NCBI GenBank assembly: GCA_949297365.1
Contig: CASFSL010000037.1
Location: forward strand, 1-57,007
Source of the DNA: an uncultured Bacteroidales bacterium
GTDB taxonomy: Bacteria > Bacteroidota > Bacteroidia > Bacteroidales > UBA932
Direction: 5' to 3'
Length of the DNA: 57,007 nucleotides
Of the stretch, positions 35,438 to 44,693 are shown one piece after another (within the stretch, counting starts at the first letter, position 1; every line of letters starts with the position of its first letter). A program made the translations under genes and the position numbers. Below the pieces are notes generated by a model. It was given only the letters and a program-made list of their open reading frames with translations. It made no database searches and was not told the DNA's origin.

Positions 35438-37243
35438 TTACTGAACGTTCAGTTTGGTGGAGATGGTCTCTGTCGAGCCGTCGCTGTATGTGGCGATGGC
35501 CTGAACGGTGTGCTCACCTGCTGTCAGGACAATGGTAGGATTCGTAGTGATGTCCTGCTCTTGTCCGTCAAAGTACCATACTGTCTGGACGGGAGTCATA
35601 TTGCTGACTGTGAGGGCAAATTCAAATGTGTCTCCGGCACTGTAGGTGTCGTCTCTGTCTATGGCGTTGACTCCGAAATCGATGAATTCATCGATTACTG
35701 TTCCTCCTGACAGATTGATAAGCATGAGAGTTGCATTGCTGCCATTGTCAGTGATGTTGGTTAGATTGAATCCTGTAGGATTTCCCTTCCAATCTTCAGC
35801 GGCAGGGGTACTGGTAGAGGAAAACTCTCTATTGTTACTGCTGCCAGGATAAAGTTTTTCACCATTGGTTGTGGCATATTTGTTGCCGCTGGACTCAATC
35901 AGGTCGTAGCATTCATGGTCCGCGTAGCTATTGAGTGTGTTATTCTCCCATCTGCTCAGGTATTGGGCACTGCGGTCTACATGATAGATCGCCACTCCGG
36001 TAGCACCGATATATTGGTCCCAGCCTGTGCCGTCCCTGTATTCATATACGTAGAATTCTCCGTCTGTGGCGGTAGGTGTCATATATGCCTCGTTCTCATG
36101 TACTGGCTTTAGAGTTTTAGTACCGGACTCTTCCCACTCTGTAAGATCCAGCCAGCCAAGCATAGAGCGTTCAAAGCCGCTCAGGTAGGGCGGTGTGCGT
36201 CCATTGTTGTTGTAGGAGCCTTTGTCCATTAGTGAGAGACTTCCGATGCCTGGGGCGTTTCCGTTGACCTCGTAGTCGGTGTCGTAGAAGTCGGGAAGAC
36301 CGATTACGTGTCCGAATTCGTGGCAGAATGTGCCGATGCCGGCCATAGTCTGTCCGGAACGACCGCTGTACTCGGATGTACATGCGTAGGAACCGAGCTT
36401 CTTGCCGTCTAAATCTCCGTAGCTGGGACGGAATACAGACCATTGGTGCGGCCATATGGTATTGTCTCCACCTCCCTCGGCGGCGTTGTGTCCTGCGAAG
36501 AAGAAGAAGACGTTGTCGATGATGCCGTCTCCGTCATGGTCGTACTGTGCGAAATTGACATCGGGGTCGGCAATTTGGCAGGCCTCTACGAGCATATAGT
36601 CAGCGCGGTCGTTCTCTCCTCCGTCACCGTAGTTGGACATATTGCCGCTGACCGTGATGGGACCTATGACATCGAATGTGGGGTCAAACAGATCATGTGA
36701 GTTGGTGTTGTAGAAATCGTATGCCGATCCTGTACCTCCGTTCTCGCTGTAGCCTACTTCGTTGAGCATTCGTGTAAATGCTGCATTGGCGTCTGGAACA
36801 GTGAACCTTATGTCCTGAGCCTCTATAAGCATTACCAGGAAGTGATTGCTGCCGATGGCCAAGTCAGAGTTGCCGATCTTGGCCATGACCTGCCTTTTGA
36901 TGTTGGCTGCGGCTATGGCTGCCTGAGGAGGGCGGACAGTACTGCCGGAGGTCTTGAAAGTGGACATGGAGGAAGTGGCTCTTGTTTTTGAGATACTTTT
37001 TGTACCGTCTGAATTGAAAGATGCCAGATAGTAGAATCCGTCCTGTCCTTTCTCTACGAGACGGCCGCCTGCGGTAGTCCAGTTCAGAAATTCGTCACCG
37101 TGTATCTGGATAGTCAGGGTAGTGCCGTCCGGCTGGGTGACAGTGATGGGGTAAGGGTATGCCCTAACGGCGTATGCTGCGGTCGCGGCGCAGGCCAGAA
37201 GACCGAATGCAAGCAGTATTTTTGTAAAAAAATTATTGCTCAT
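35438..37243 (-). CDS. M6-family secreted metalloprotease
   Basis: The 601-residue protein has a signal peptide (ILLAFGLLACAATAAYAV), an N-terminal region of about 130 residues with YPYPITVTQPDGTTLTIQIHGDEFLNW typical of M6 family exports, and a metzincin-like catalytic site. The zinc motif HEFGHVIGLPD is in TFCHEFGHVIGLPDFYDTD near residue 305, and a Met-turn SLSLMDKGSYNNNG follows near residue 330. The last 80 residues form a PKD/Ig-like domain. It probably degrades host or dietary protein outside the cell. It follows the BACON lipoprotein gene by 6 bp, so the two form an operon. Confidence 0.9.
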   Translation of the reverse strand: MSNNFFTKILLAFGLLACAATAAYAVRAYPYPITVTQPDGTTLTIQIHGDEFLNWTTAGGRLVEKGQDGFYYLASFNSDGTKSISKTRATSSMSTFKTSGSTVRPPQAAIAAANIKRQVMAKIGNSDLAIGSNHFLVMLIEAQDIRFTVPDANAAFTRMLNEVGYSENGGTGSAYDFYNTNSHDLFDPTFDVIGPITVSGNMSNYGDGGENDRADYMLVEACQIADPDVNFAQYDHDGDGIIDNVFFFFAGHNAAEGGGDNTIWPHQWSVFRPSYGDLDGKKLGSYACTSEYSGRSGQTMAGIGTFCHEFGHVIGLPDFYDTDYEVNGNAPGIGSLSLMDKGSYNNNGRTPPYLSGFERSMLGWLDLTEWEESGTKTLKPVHENEAYMTPTATDGEFYVYEYRDGTGWDQYIGATGVAIYHVDRSAQYLSRWENNTLNSYADHECYDLIESSGNKYATTNGEKLYPGSSNNREFSSTSTPAAEDWKGNPTGFNLTNITDNGSNATLMLINLSGGTVIDEFIDFGVNAIDRDDTYSAGDTFEFALTVSNMTPVQTVWYFDGQEQDITTNPTIVLTAGEHTVQAIATYSDGSTETISTKLNVQ

Positions 37244-37249
37244 GGGTTG

Positions 37250-37954
37250 TTATTCTTTTGAAATGATTATACCAAATCTGTTAGTAGGCTCATACATCCA
37301 GATCTTGTTTCCATCCACTTTCTCCACGTTGATGGTGTAGAAGAAATTGGTGTTAAGTTCCGTGGTGACATTCTGCTGCAGTCCGATAGACAGTGAGGAT
37401 CCTTCCTCAATATTGGAGGGAAGACTCTTTACGTTGATGAATAAAGGCGGATTGGTGGATATGAGCTTGTAGTCAGTATTGCCATTGGCATAAGTGCGGA
37501 CTGCGTGTTGATGCGAGAACTCCTGGTATATGAAGCTATCAAAAGCCTGCCCGTAAAGTCCGGGCTCAGTATACTCCATGAATTCACTGAGATACAGGTC
37601 TTCACCGGCAGCCTGGGTTACGACAAGGGTATCCCGTGTATTCAGACAGGTGAAAACAATATTGCCTGTACGCGGCGCGGCAGTGTTTGTGTACTCCTCG
37701 TAAAGGAAAGTAAGAGTACCGCTCTGGTAGGTGTCCTGGTCAGGATCTATTGATATCCAGCTGGGAGTATTCACGGTGAATTCGTGTGAGCTGGTTACGT
37801 TAACGGTGAAGCTGCTGCTGGTGGCATCTACAGACACTTCCTGTGGATCCAGCTTAATGCTGCCCAACTCCTCCGTCTCGTCCTCCTTGCAGGAGCCGAG
37901 CAGGAGTACGGATGCGGCTGCAATCATTAACAGGTAAAATGGTTTGTTGTTCAT
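37250..37954 (-). CDS. BACON-domain lipoprotein
   Basis: A 234-residue lipoprotein with lipobox LLGSC (Cys near residue 22) and a clear BACON domain (IKLDPQEVSVDATSSSFTVNVTSSHEFTVNTPSWISIDPDQ ... NIVFTCLNTRDTLVVTQAAG). BACON domains are Bacteroidota surface modules often near carbohydrate- or protein-degrading enzymes. The rest (EDLYLSEFMEYTEPGLYGQAFDSFIYQEFS onward) is unassigned. Together with the downstream M6 protease it may act as surface anchor or substrate binder. Only 34 bp separate its start from the gcvP stop, and no clear promoter is seen in that gap. Confidence 0.84.
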   Translation of the reverse strand: MNNKPFYLLMIAAASVLLLGSCKEDETEELGSIKLDPQEVSVDATSSSFTVNVTSSHEFTVNTPSWISIDPDQDTYQSGTLTFLYEEYTNTAAPRTGNIVFTCLNTRDTLVVTQAAGEDLYLSEFMEYTEPGLYGQAFDSFIYQEFSHQHAVRTYANGNTDYKLISTNPPLFINVKSLPSNIEEGSSLSIGLQQNVTTELNTNFFYTINVEKVDGNKIWMYEPTNRFGIIISKE

Positions 37955-37988
37955 CAGGTTGAAAATAATTATTAATTAGTGATTAGTG

Positions 37989-40811
37989 TTATTTTACAGT
38001 GGGAACGAGGTTGCGGTCGCCATAGCCGTTGTCCACCCTGGCACATGCGGGCCAGAACTTGTTGTCGCGGATCCACTCGAGGGGATAGGCGGCCTCCTCG
38101 CGGGGGTAGGGATGACTCCAGGAGTCGGAGCATACCTCCTCGGCGGTGTGGGGCGCCATCTTCACGACGTTGTCGGCTTTGTCAGCCTTGCCTTCCTTTA
38201 TGGCCTCGCACTCTCTCTTGATGCTGATCATGGCGTCCACGAAGCGGTCGAGCTCCTCAAGGGACTCGCTCTCGGTGGGCTCCACCATCAGAGTCTCGTG
38301 TACGGGGAAGGAGAGAGTAGGAGCATGGAAGCCGTAGTCCATCAGACGTTTGGCTATATCGGTAGCATCCACTCCGTAGTCAGCCTTGAAGTTCTGCAGG
38401 TCTACGATGCACTCGTGCGCCACACGTCCGGTGACTCCGGTGTAGTAGATGTTGAACTCCTTGGACAGGCGGGATGCGAGATAGTTGGCGTTCACTATGG
38501 CCATCTCGGTGGCCTTGCGCAGTCCGTCGGGACCGAGCATCTTGATGTAGGCGTGGGTGATGGGGGCGAGGAGAGGGCTGCCGTAAGGAGCCGAGGCTAC
38601 TGCCGTGACATCCTTGCCGCCGCACTCGGGTACCATAGGATGTCCAGGTACGAAAGGCGACAGATGTGCCGCTACGCAGATGGCGCCTACTCCGGGACCG
38701 CCGCCGCCGTGAGGCATGGCGAAGGTCTTGTGCAGGTTGAGGTGGCATACGTCGGCACCTATGAAGCCCGGGTTGGTGATGCCTACCTGGCCGTTCATAT
38801 TGGCTCCGTCCATATAGACCTGACCTCCGTTCTCGTGGATGATGCTGCATATCTCGCGGATCTTCACCTCGAATACTCCGTGGGTCGAAGGATAGGTGAT
38901 CATGATGCCGGCCAGACCGTCCTTGTTGGCCTCGGCCTTCTGGCGCAGCTCGTCCACGTTGATGTTGCCGTGCTCGTCGCAGCCGACCAGTACGATGTCA
39001 AATCCGGCCATGGCCGCACTGGCGGGGTTGGTGCCGTGGGCCGATGTCGGTATGATCATGGTGTTGCGCGAGCCCTGTCCTATAGACTCCAGATATCCGC
39101 GGATGGTCATCAGACCGGCGTATTCTCCGGCGGCACCGGAGTTGGGCTGCAGGGAGCAGCGGTCGAAGCCGGTGATCACGCAGAGGTCGTGCTCCAGCTC
39201 GGAGAGTATCTGGCTGTAGCCCTCAGTCTGCCATGAGGGTGCGAAAGGATGCACGTCGGTGAGTCCGCTCCAGCTCAGGGGCAGCATCTCGGCTGCGGCG
39301 TTGAGCTTCATGGTGCAGGAGCCCAGAGGTATCATGGAGTGGGTCAGGGAGATGTCCTTGCGCTCCAGCTTCTTGATGTAGCGCATCATCTCAGTCTCTG
39401 AATGATATTTGTTGAAGATGCTTTCGGCGAGGATGGCACTCTCCCTCTTCATAGGTACGGGATATTCAGTGCCGCGTGCGCACTCGGCCTTGACACCGAA
39501 GATTTCGGCAATCTTCATTGCCTCGGCGCAGTCGGAGAGCTCGTCGAATGATATCTGTACCGTCTTGCTGTCGGGGTAGTAGAAGTTGATGCCGGCGGCC
39601 TCGGCCTTGGCCTTGATGTCGGCGGCATTGACATCCTCTATGCGGATGGTATCGAAGAAACTTTCGTGGGTAAGCCTGTATCCGCCTTTGCGGAGCAGGT
39701 CAGCCACGGCATGGGCATAGTTGAATGCGTTCATGGCTATCCCGCGGATGCCCTCGGGACCGTGATAGGCGGCGTACATACCGGACATCACTGCCATCAG
39801 GGCTGTGGCCGTGCATATATTGGATGTGGCTCTCTCTCTCTTGATGTGCTGCTCGCGGGTCTGGAGAGCCAGGCGGAAGGCAGGTTTGCCGAGACGGTCC
39901 ACCGATATGCCGATGATACGTCCGGGGATATTTCTCTTGTACTGGTCGCGGGTGGCCATCCAGCCTGCAGTAGGACCGCCGAAGCCCATGCCGAGTCCGA
40001 ATCTCTGGGCTGTGCCGACAGCTACGTCAGCTCCCCATGCGGCAGGCTCTTTCATGACTGCCAGTGCGAGTAAATCGCAGTGAGCGGCCACGAGTATGCC
40101 GGCCTTATGAGCGGCCTCGCAGAATGCGCTGTAGTCACGCACCTCACCGTCTGCGGCGGGATACTGGAGCAGCGCTCCGTAGCACTCAGGGCTGAATCCC
40201 TTTTCCAGAACGTCCCTGTAGTCTCCGAGCTCAATCTTGATGCCGAGGCCCTTTGCCCTGGTCTCCACTACAGAGAGTACCTGGGGGAAGATGTTCCTGT
40301 CTACGAAGAAGGTGTTCTTTCCGGCCTTGACCGCGTCGCGGGAACGGAGCTCATGGATCATCCTCATGGCCTCGCCTGCGGCGGTGGCGTCATCCAGCAT
40401 TGAGCAGTTGGACATAGGGAAGCCGGTCAGGGATGATATCATGGTCTGGAAGTTGATCAGTGCTTCCAGTCGGCCTTGGGATATCTCGGCCTGATAGGGA
40501 GTGTAGGAGGTGTACCACGAGGGGTTCTCGAAAATATTGCGTGTAATGACAGGCAGTGAGGCGGTGCCGTAGAATCCCAGTCCGATCATGGATCTGAAAT
40601 CCTTGTTCTTAGCTACCGTCTTCCTGAGCCTTGCCAGATAGGCGTGCTCGGAGATGTGCCCGTCAAGTTTTAAAGGCTCCTTCAGGAGAATATCAGAGGG
40701 GATGGTCTGGCGGATGAGCTCGTCTATGGAGCTGACTCCGATGACATCCAGCATGTGCTTGATCTGATGCTTTCTTGGACCGTTGTGTCTGTCTACAAAA
40801 TTGAGTGGCAT
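37989..40811 (-). CDS. gcvP: Glycine dehydrogenase (decarboxylating), P-protein
   Basis: The P-protein decarboxylates glycine with PLP and passes the aminomethyl group to lipoyl H-protein. The 940-residue single-chain form shows the N-terminal FVDRHNGPRKHQIKHMLDVIGVSSIDELI, FYGTASLPVITRNIFENPSWYTSYTPYQAEISQGRLEALINFQTM, and the PLP-lysine segment VCHLNLHKTFAMPHGGGGPGVG near residue 700, plus GTNPASAAMAG. It is in the alpha-beta fused form. The other glycine-cleavage genes (gcvH, gcvT) are not in this window. A -7 box at 40847-40854 indicates its own promoter. Confidence 0.97.
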   Translation of the reverse strand: MPLNFVDRHNGPRKHQIKHMLDVIGVSSIDELIRQTIPSDILLKEPLKLDGHISEHAYLARLRKTVAKNKDFRSMIGLGFYGTASLPVITRNIFENPSWYTSYTPYQAEISQGRLEALINFQTMISSLTGFPMSNCSMLDDATAAGEAMRMIHELRSRDAVKAGKNTFFVDRNIFPQVLSVVETRAKGLGIKIELGDYRDVLEKGFSPECYGALLQYPAADGEVRDYSAFCEAAHKAGILVAAHCDLLALAVMKEPAAWGADVAVGTAQRFGLGMGFGGPTAGWMATRDQYKRNIPGRIIGISVDRLGKPAFRLALQTREQHIKRERATSNICTATALMAVMSGMYAAYHGPEGIRGIAMNAFNYAHAVADLLRKGGYRLTHESFFDTIRIEDVNAADIKAKAEAAGINFYYPDSKTVQISFDELSDCAEAMKIAEIFGVKAECARGTEYPVPMKRESAILAESIFNKYHSETEMMRYIKKLERKDISLTHSMIPLGSCTMKLNAAAEMLPLSWSGLTDVHPFAPSWQTEGYSQILSELEHDLCVITGFDRCSLQPNSGAAGEYAGLMTIRGYLESIGQGSRNTMIIPTSAHGTNPASAAMAGFDIVLVGCDEHGNINVDELRQKAEANKDGLAGIMITYPSTHGVFEVKIREICSIIHENGGQVYMDGANMNGQVGITNPGFIGADVCHLNLHKTFAMPHGGGGPGVGAICVAAHLSPFVPGHPMVPECGGKDVTAVASAPYGSPLLAPITHAYIKMLGPDGLRKATEMAIVNANYLASRLSKEFNIYYTGVTGRVAHECIVDLQNFKADYGVDATDIAKRLMDYGFHAPTLSFPVHETLMVEPTESESLEELDRFVDAMISIKRECEAIKEGKADKADNVVKMAPHTAEEVCSDSWSHPYPREEAAYPLEWIRDNKFWPACARVDNGYGDRNLVPTVK

Positions 40812-40846
40812 GATATATTTTACTTTTGTTGATTTCTAACGAACCC

Positions 40847-40854
40847 CAAAAGTA
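40847..40854 (-). promoter_or_regulatory. -7 box of gcvP promoter
   Basis: The minus strand reads TACTTTTG, matching TAnnTTTG, 35 nt before the ATG at 40811 and 13 bp downstream of the rodA stop. It indicates transcription separate from the mre/rod operon. Confidence 0.6.
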
Positions 40855-40867
40855 AAAATTTTTTTCA

Positions 40868-42304
40868 TTACTTCCACCTTTCCAGGTCAAATCTGATGTA
40901 AATAAACAGCAAAATTGTGAAGGTTAAAAATGAAGAACCGCCGTAACTAATTAGAGGTAAGGGGATTCCGATGACCGGCATAATGCCTGTGGTCATGCCT
41001 ATGTTGACGAAGACATGCATGAAAAGATAGGAGGCGACGCAGTATCCGTAGACCCGTATGCTCCTGTCTTTCTGTCTCTCCGCTGTCGTGACTATGCGCA
41101 TGATCATGATGAGGAAGACGGCCAGTACAGCGATGCTGCCGACGAATCCCCACTCTTCACCTATGGTACAGAAGATGAAGTCGGTGCTCTGCTCCGGTAC
41201 GAAATTGAACTTGGTCTGCGTACCCTGGAGGAAGCCTTTGCCGGTGAGGCCGCCGGAGCCGATGGCTATCCTGGACTGGTTGACGTTGTAGCCGGCTCCC
41301 ATCGGGTCCTCGGATATGCCCAGCAGATTCTCGATGCGGTCGCGGTGATGCGGTTTGAGCACGTTGTGGAATATGAAGTCCACGGAAAATATCAGTGCTA
41401 CGGATACGGCCGGGATGAGCAGGAACCTGGTCCACCCCCGGATCTTCTTTCGGATGCAGATGACGGCCATGACAGCGGCTGCGATGACCATGAGGCCCAG
41501 AATCCAGTATTCAGGAGAGGGAAGACCGAGTCTTGCAACCGACTCTATTCTGAACAGGCGGGGAATAAATGCTGCGGCCGTGATGGCTGCCGCTGATATG
41601 ACGGCGGCCCGTATCCGGTATCTGGATGCCATGACTATCGTAGCGCAGGTGATGCCTGCGGTGATGAGCAGGGATACCGACGGCGAGAATTTCAGAGTCA
41701 TCAGAAACAGCAGAATGGCCAGACCTGCGAATCCCAGAATCTTTCCAGGAAGTCCTTCCCTGTAGAGCATGAAGACCAGAGAACAGTAGACCAGGACAGT
41801 ACCCACGTCCGGTTCCAGAACTATGAGACCGACAGGAATGACTATTACGGCCGCCACTTTCAGGAAATCCTCGGTGTTGGCCAGTTTGAATCCGTAGCTT
41901 CCCATAATCCTGGAAAGACACAGGGCCGTGGCTATCTTGGAGAACTCGGAGGGCTGAATGGCGAAGCCTCCTGGCAGGGTCAGCCAGGACCGGGAGCCGT
42001 TGACCTCGTGCCCGAACAGCAGTACGGCTGCCAGCAGCAGTACGGACAGTCCGTAAAGCGGCCATGAGACAGTCCGCCAGAAACGGCTGCCGAGCACGAA
42101 TATGATGACAAAGGCGGTTACGGCGGCTATGCCTATCCACATCAGCTGGTTGCCGCTGCGGGTGGCCAGGGAGAACATACCTTCTCCACCCTCGCTGTAA
42201 GTGGAAGCGTAGATGTTGATCCATCCGAACACTGCCAGCAGTATGTAGCACAGGATCAGTATCCAGTCCAGTTTGGCGTATAATGTTCTTCCCGGGCTCA
42301 TCAT
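40868..42304 (-). CDS. rodA: Rod-shape determining peptidoglycan glycosyltransferase RodA
   Basis: RodA is a SEDS-family glycosyltransferase that polymerises glycan strands during elongation together with PBP2. The 478-residue protein has about ten membrane helices and the SEDS blocks GSRSWLTLPGGFAIQPSEFSKIA, EPDVGTVLVYCSLVFMLY, SRIAIGSGGLTGKGFLQGTQTKFNFVPEQSTDFIFCTIGEEWGF (with the catalytic Asp in TDFIF) and TTGIMPVIGIPLPLISYGGSSFL. The start overlaps the mrdA stop in an ATGATGA arrangement, with either ATG (42304 or 42301) possible. It is the last gene of the cell-shape operon. Confidence 0.96.
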   Translation of the reverse strand: MMSPGRTLYAKLDWILILCYILLAVFGWINIYASTYSEGGEGMFSLATRSGNQLMWIGIAAVTAFVIIFVLGSRFWRTVSWPLYGLSVLLLAAVLLFGHEVNGSRSWLTLPGGFAIQPSEFSKIATALCLSRIMGSYGFKLANTEDFLKVAAVIVIPVGLIVLEPDVGTVLVYCSLVFMLYREGLPGKILGFAGLAILLFLMTLKFSPSVSLLITAGITCATIVMASRYRIRAAVISAAAITAAAFIPRLFRIESVARLGLPSPEYWILGLMVIAAAVMAVICIRKKIRGWTRFLLIPAVSVALIFSVDFIFHNVLKPHHRDRIENLLGISEDPMGAGYNVNQSRIAIGSGGLTGKGFLQGTQTKFNFVPEQSTDFIFCTIGEEWGFVGSIAVLAVFLIMIMRIVTTAERQKDRSIRVYGYCVASYLFMHVFVNIGMTTGIMPVIGIPLPLISYGGSSFLTFTILLFIYIRFDLERWK

Positions 42305-44178
42305 TTGTCTTTTTTAGGAGGTACGTAATCGGGACTGGCCGGCACCTTGTGCAGCAGACTGGTGCTGAGCATCTTCTCCTCCAGCCATTTGCGGCTCCGG
42401 GATATGTCGCCGGTCAGATATTTCTCAACCATGAGAGAGGCTATGGGAGCGGCCCAGGTAGCTCCGAAGCCGGCGTTCTCAATGTACACGGCTATGGCTA
42501 TCTGAGGGTCTTCCCTCGGGGCGAAGCATACGAATACGGCATGTTCGTCCCCGTGCGGATTCTCGGCTGTGCCGGTCTTGCCGCAGATGTCCAGACTGTC
42601 CACGGCGGCGATCCTGGCGGTGGCTCCGCTTCCACTTGGCGCGTTGACGGCCTGGTACATGCCTTCCACGACATCCTCGAAATGGCAGGTGTCCACCAGG
42701 GTGTAGTGCCTTTCGCGGAATTTCCGGTCTATGGAGTCGTTGCCGTGCTGCCGTACTATGTGGGGGATGTAGTAATAGCCCCGGTTGGCGATGGTTGCCG
42801 CCAGGTTGGCCAGATGCAGCGGAGTACATCCAAGCTCGCCCTGACCTATCGACAGGGAGATGACTGAGAGGGCCTTCCAGCCGCCTTTTCCGTATATGCG
42901 GTCATAGGTCGCTGACGTGGGGACGAATCCTGCAATCTCGGAGGGGAAATCGGAACCCAGCCTGGTGCCGAAGCCGAAGCTCTGCACATAATCGTGCCAT
43001 TGGTCGAATGCTTCGGACTGGGACGAGTATTCCGGATTCTCAAGGATGCTTCTTAAAAGATAGCAGAAATAGGAGTTGCACGAGGCCATGATGGCTTCCG
43101 TGAAGTCTACTGGCGACTTGTGGTCGTGGCAGCCTACGTGTATGCCCGGGGCGGTGAAGCCCATGTGGCACGGATATTCGGTACGGGTGCTCACGACACC
43201 TTCCTGCAGTCCTATAAGGGCGTTTACGAGCTTGAACACCGAACCCGGAGGCTGGGGGGACATGACGGCCCGGTTGAACATCGGTGTGAATGGGTCGGAG
43301 GCTATCTCGCTGTAATGCTTGTTGATCTCGCCCAGGACTGAGACATCGATGCCGGGTGAGGACACCATGGACAGAATCTCTCCGGTGGACGGTTCTATGG
43401 CGATGACGGAGCCGACTTTATTGCGCATCAGCTCTTCTCCGTAGTTCTGGAGCTCTGCGTCGATGGTGGATACTACATCCTGACCTGCGGCAGCCGGCTT
43501 GTCCATCTCGCCGTCCCTGTAGGAGGACTGTATCCGGTTGCTTGCGTCGCGGAGATAGATGCTGTAGCCTTTGCGGCCTCTCAGCATGTATTCGCAGGTC
43601 TGCTCCAGTCCCGTGCGGCCTACATAGTCCCCGGATTCGTAGTCGGGGTGTTTTTCCAGGAAATCCCGGTCTACTTCAGTCACATAGCCCAGCAGATTGC
43701 CCCCGGCGTTGTACGGATACATCCTGGTGGTACGCGGTATGCCGAAGAACTCGGGGAACTTGTGCCGTACCTCTATGAACCGGCTGTACTGTTCAGGGGA
43801 GACCTGGGACAGGAAAGTGACGGCCCGGAACCCTATCCTGCTGCGGTACATTCGGTATTCCTGAAACTTGGCTCTAACGTACTCTGGCTTGATATTGAGC
43901 GCACTGCAAAGGGCCGCCGTGTCCAGTTCCTTGATATAACGGGGAGTGACCAGTATGTCGTAGCTGTTCTTGTTGCCTACCAGCACATTCCCGTTGCGGT
44001 CCAGGATAAGTCCCCGGGCCGGGTACCTGGTCTGGTAGTACAGGGCGTTGTTTCTTGCGCTGACCTTGAAGCTGTTGTCCAGCAGCTGCAGCCGGAACAG
44101 CTGACAGGCCAGGACCAGGAAGGCGATGACCAGTCCGGCTTTCAGATACAGAGTCCTGTGTCTGTCTCCTCCTTCCAT
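42301..44178 (-). CDS. mrdA: Penicillin-binding protein 2 (elongation transpeptidase)
   Basis: The 625-residue class B PBP has an N-terminal membrane anchor (LKAGLVIAFLVLACQLFRLQLL), the dimerisation domain with NKNSYDILVTPRYI, and a transpeptidase domain. The active-site Ser is in PPGSVFKLVNALIGL near residue 310, SxN is SCNSYF near residue 365, and the KTG box is CGKTGTAENPHG near residue 530. It crosslinks peptidoglycan during lateral growth with RodA, encoded next. MreD lies 5 bp upstream. Confidence 0.96.
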   Translation of the reverse strand: MEGGDRHRTLYLKAGLVIAFLVLACQLFRLQLLDNSFKVSARNNALYYQTRYPARGLILDRNGNVLVGNKNSYDILVTPRYIKELDTAALCSALNIKPEYVRAKFQEYRMYRSRIGFRAVTFLSQVSPEQYSRFIEVRHKFPEFFGIPRTTRMYPYNAGGNLLGYVTEVDRDFLEKHPDYESGDYVGRTGLEQTCEYMLRGRKGYSIYLRDASNRIQSSYRDGEMDKPAAAGQDVVSTIDAELQNYGEELMRNKVGSVIAIEPSTGEILSMVSSPGIDVSVLGEINKHYSEIASDPFTPMFNRAVMSPQPPGSVFKLVNALIGLQEGVVSTRTEYPCHMGFTAPGIHVGCHDHKSPVDFTEAIMASCNSYFCYLLRSILENPEYSSQSEAFDQWHDYVQSFGFGTRLGSDFPSEIAGFVPTSATYDRIYGKGGWKALSVISLSIGQGELGCTPLHLANLAATIANRGYYYIPHIVRQHGNDSIDRKFRERHYTLVDTCHFEDVVEGMYQAVNAPSGSGATARIAAVDSLDICGKTGTAENPHGDEHAVFVCFAPREDPQIAIAVYIENAGFGATWAAPIASLMVEKYLTGDISRSRKWLEEKMLSTSLLHKVPASPDYVPPKKDK

Positions 44179-44183
44179 CCCCG

Positions 44184-44693
44184 CTATCTCCTCCTATTGT
44201 CCCTGCTGACGGAGAACAGCAGCGTCATAAGTGCTGTATTTGCCGCCAATGATGTACACAGCCTGAGAAGGCATCTCCAGAAAGGCTTGAATCCCGCGCT
44301 GTCCAGAAATACATAGACTGAAAGGAATATCAGGCACATCAGTGCGGAGTAGACGGCAAATCTTACCAGACCGAGATCCTCCACCGTACTTTTGTCTTCC
44401 TTGGAGTCTTTCGGGACGATGAATCCCAGTATAGTCTTCCTCAGCAGGGCGGCTGCGGTAAGGGCCGCAGCGGTAAGTCCCGGTATGCCGTTGCCCAGTA
44501 TGTCCACCACGAGACCGATGATGAAGGCGGCCAGCATCGCGGGGACAGTCCCGGTCCTGACTGGAAGCATCAGCAGGGGAAAAACGAACAACGTGATGTT
44601 CAAGTATATGCTCAGATTGACATAGTTGTCCAGAGCTCCCTGAGCCAGGATGAGCAGGATACTTATGATGATATATTTCCACGTGCTCCTCAT
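44184..44693 (-). CDS. mreD: Rod-shape determining protein MreD
   Basis: The 169-residue protein has about five membrane helices (YIIISILLILAQGALDNYV, ITLFVFPLLMLPV, AMLAAFIIGLVVDIL and others) and sits between mreC and mrdA. MreD is weakly conserved, so the call rests on topology and position. The LVVDILGNGIPGLTAAALTAAALLR segment matches the family. Its ATG overlaps the mreC stop by 4 bp. Confidence 0.9.
   Translation of the reverse strand: MRSTWKYIIISILLILAQGALDNYVNLSIYLNITLFVFPLLMLPVRTGTVPAMLAAFIIGLVVDILGNGIPGLTAAALTAAALLRKTILGFIVPKDSKEDKSTVEDLGLVRFAVYSALMCLIFLSVYVFLDSAGFKPFWRCLLRLCTSLAANTALMTLLFSVSRDNRRR

Noticed and set aside
37986-39236. Plus-strand frame of 416 codons opposite gcvP
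   Set aside because: gcvP is complete and conserved on the other strand. The antisense product is low-complexity Gly/Val/His-rich.
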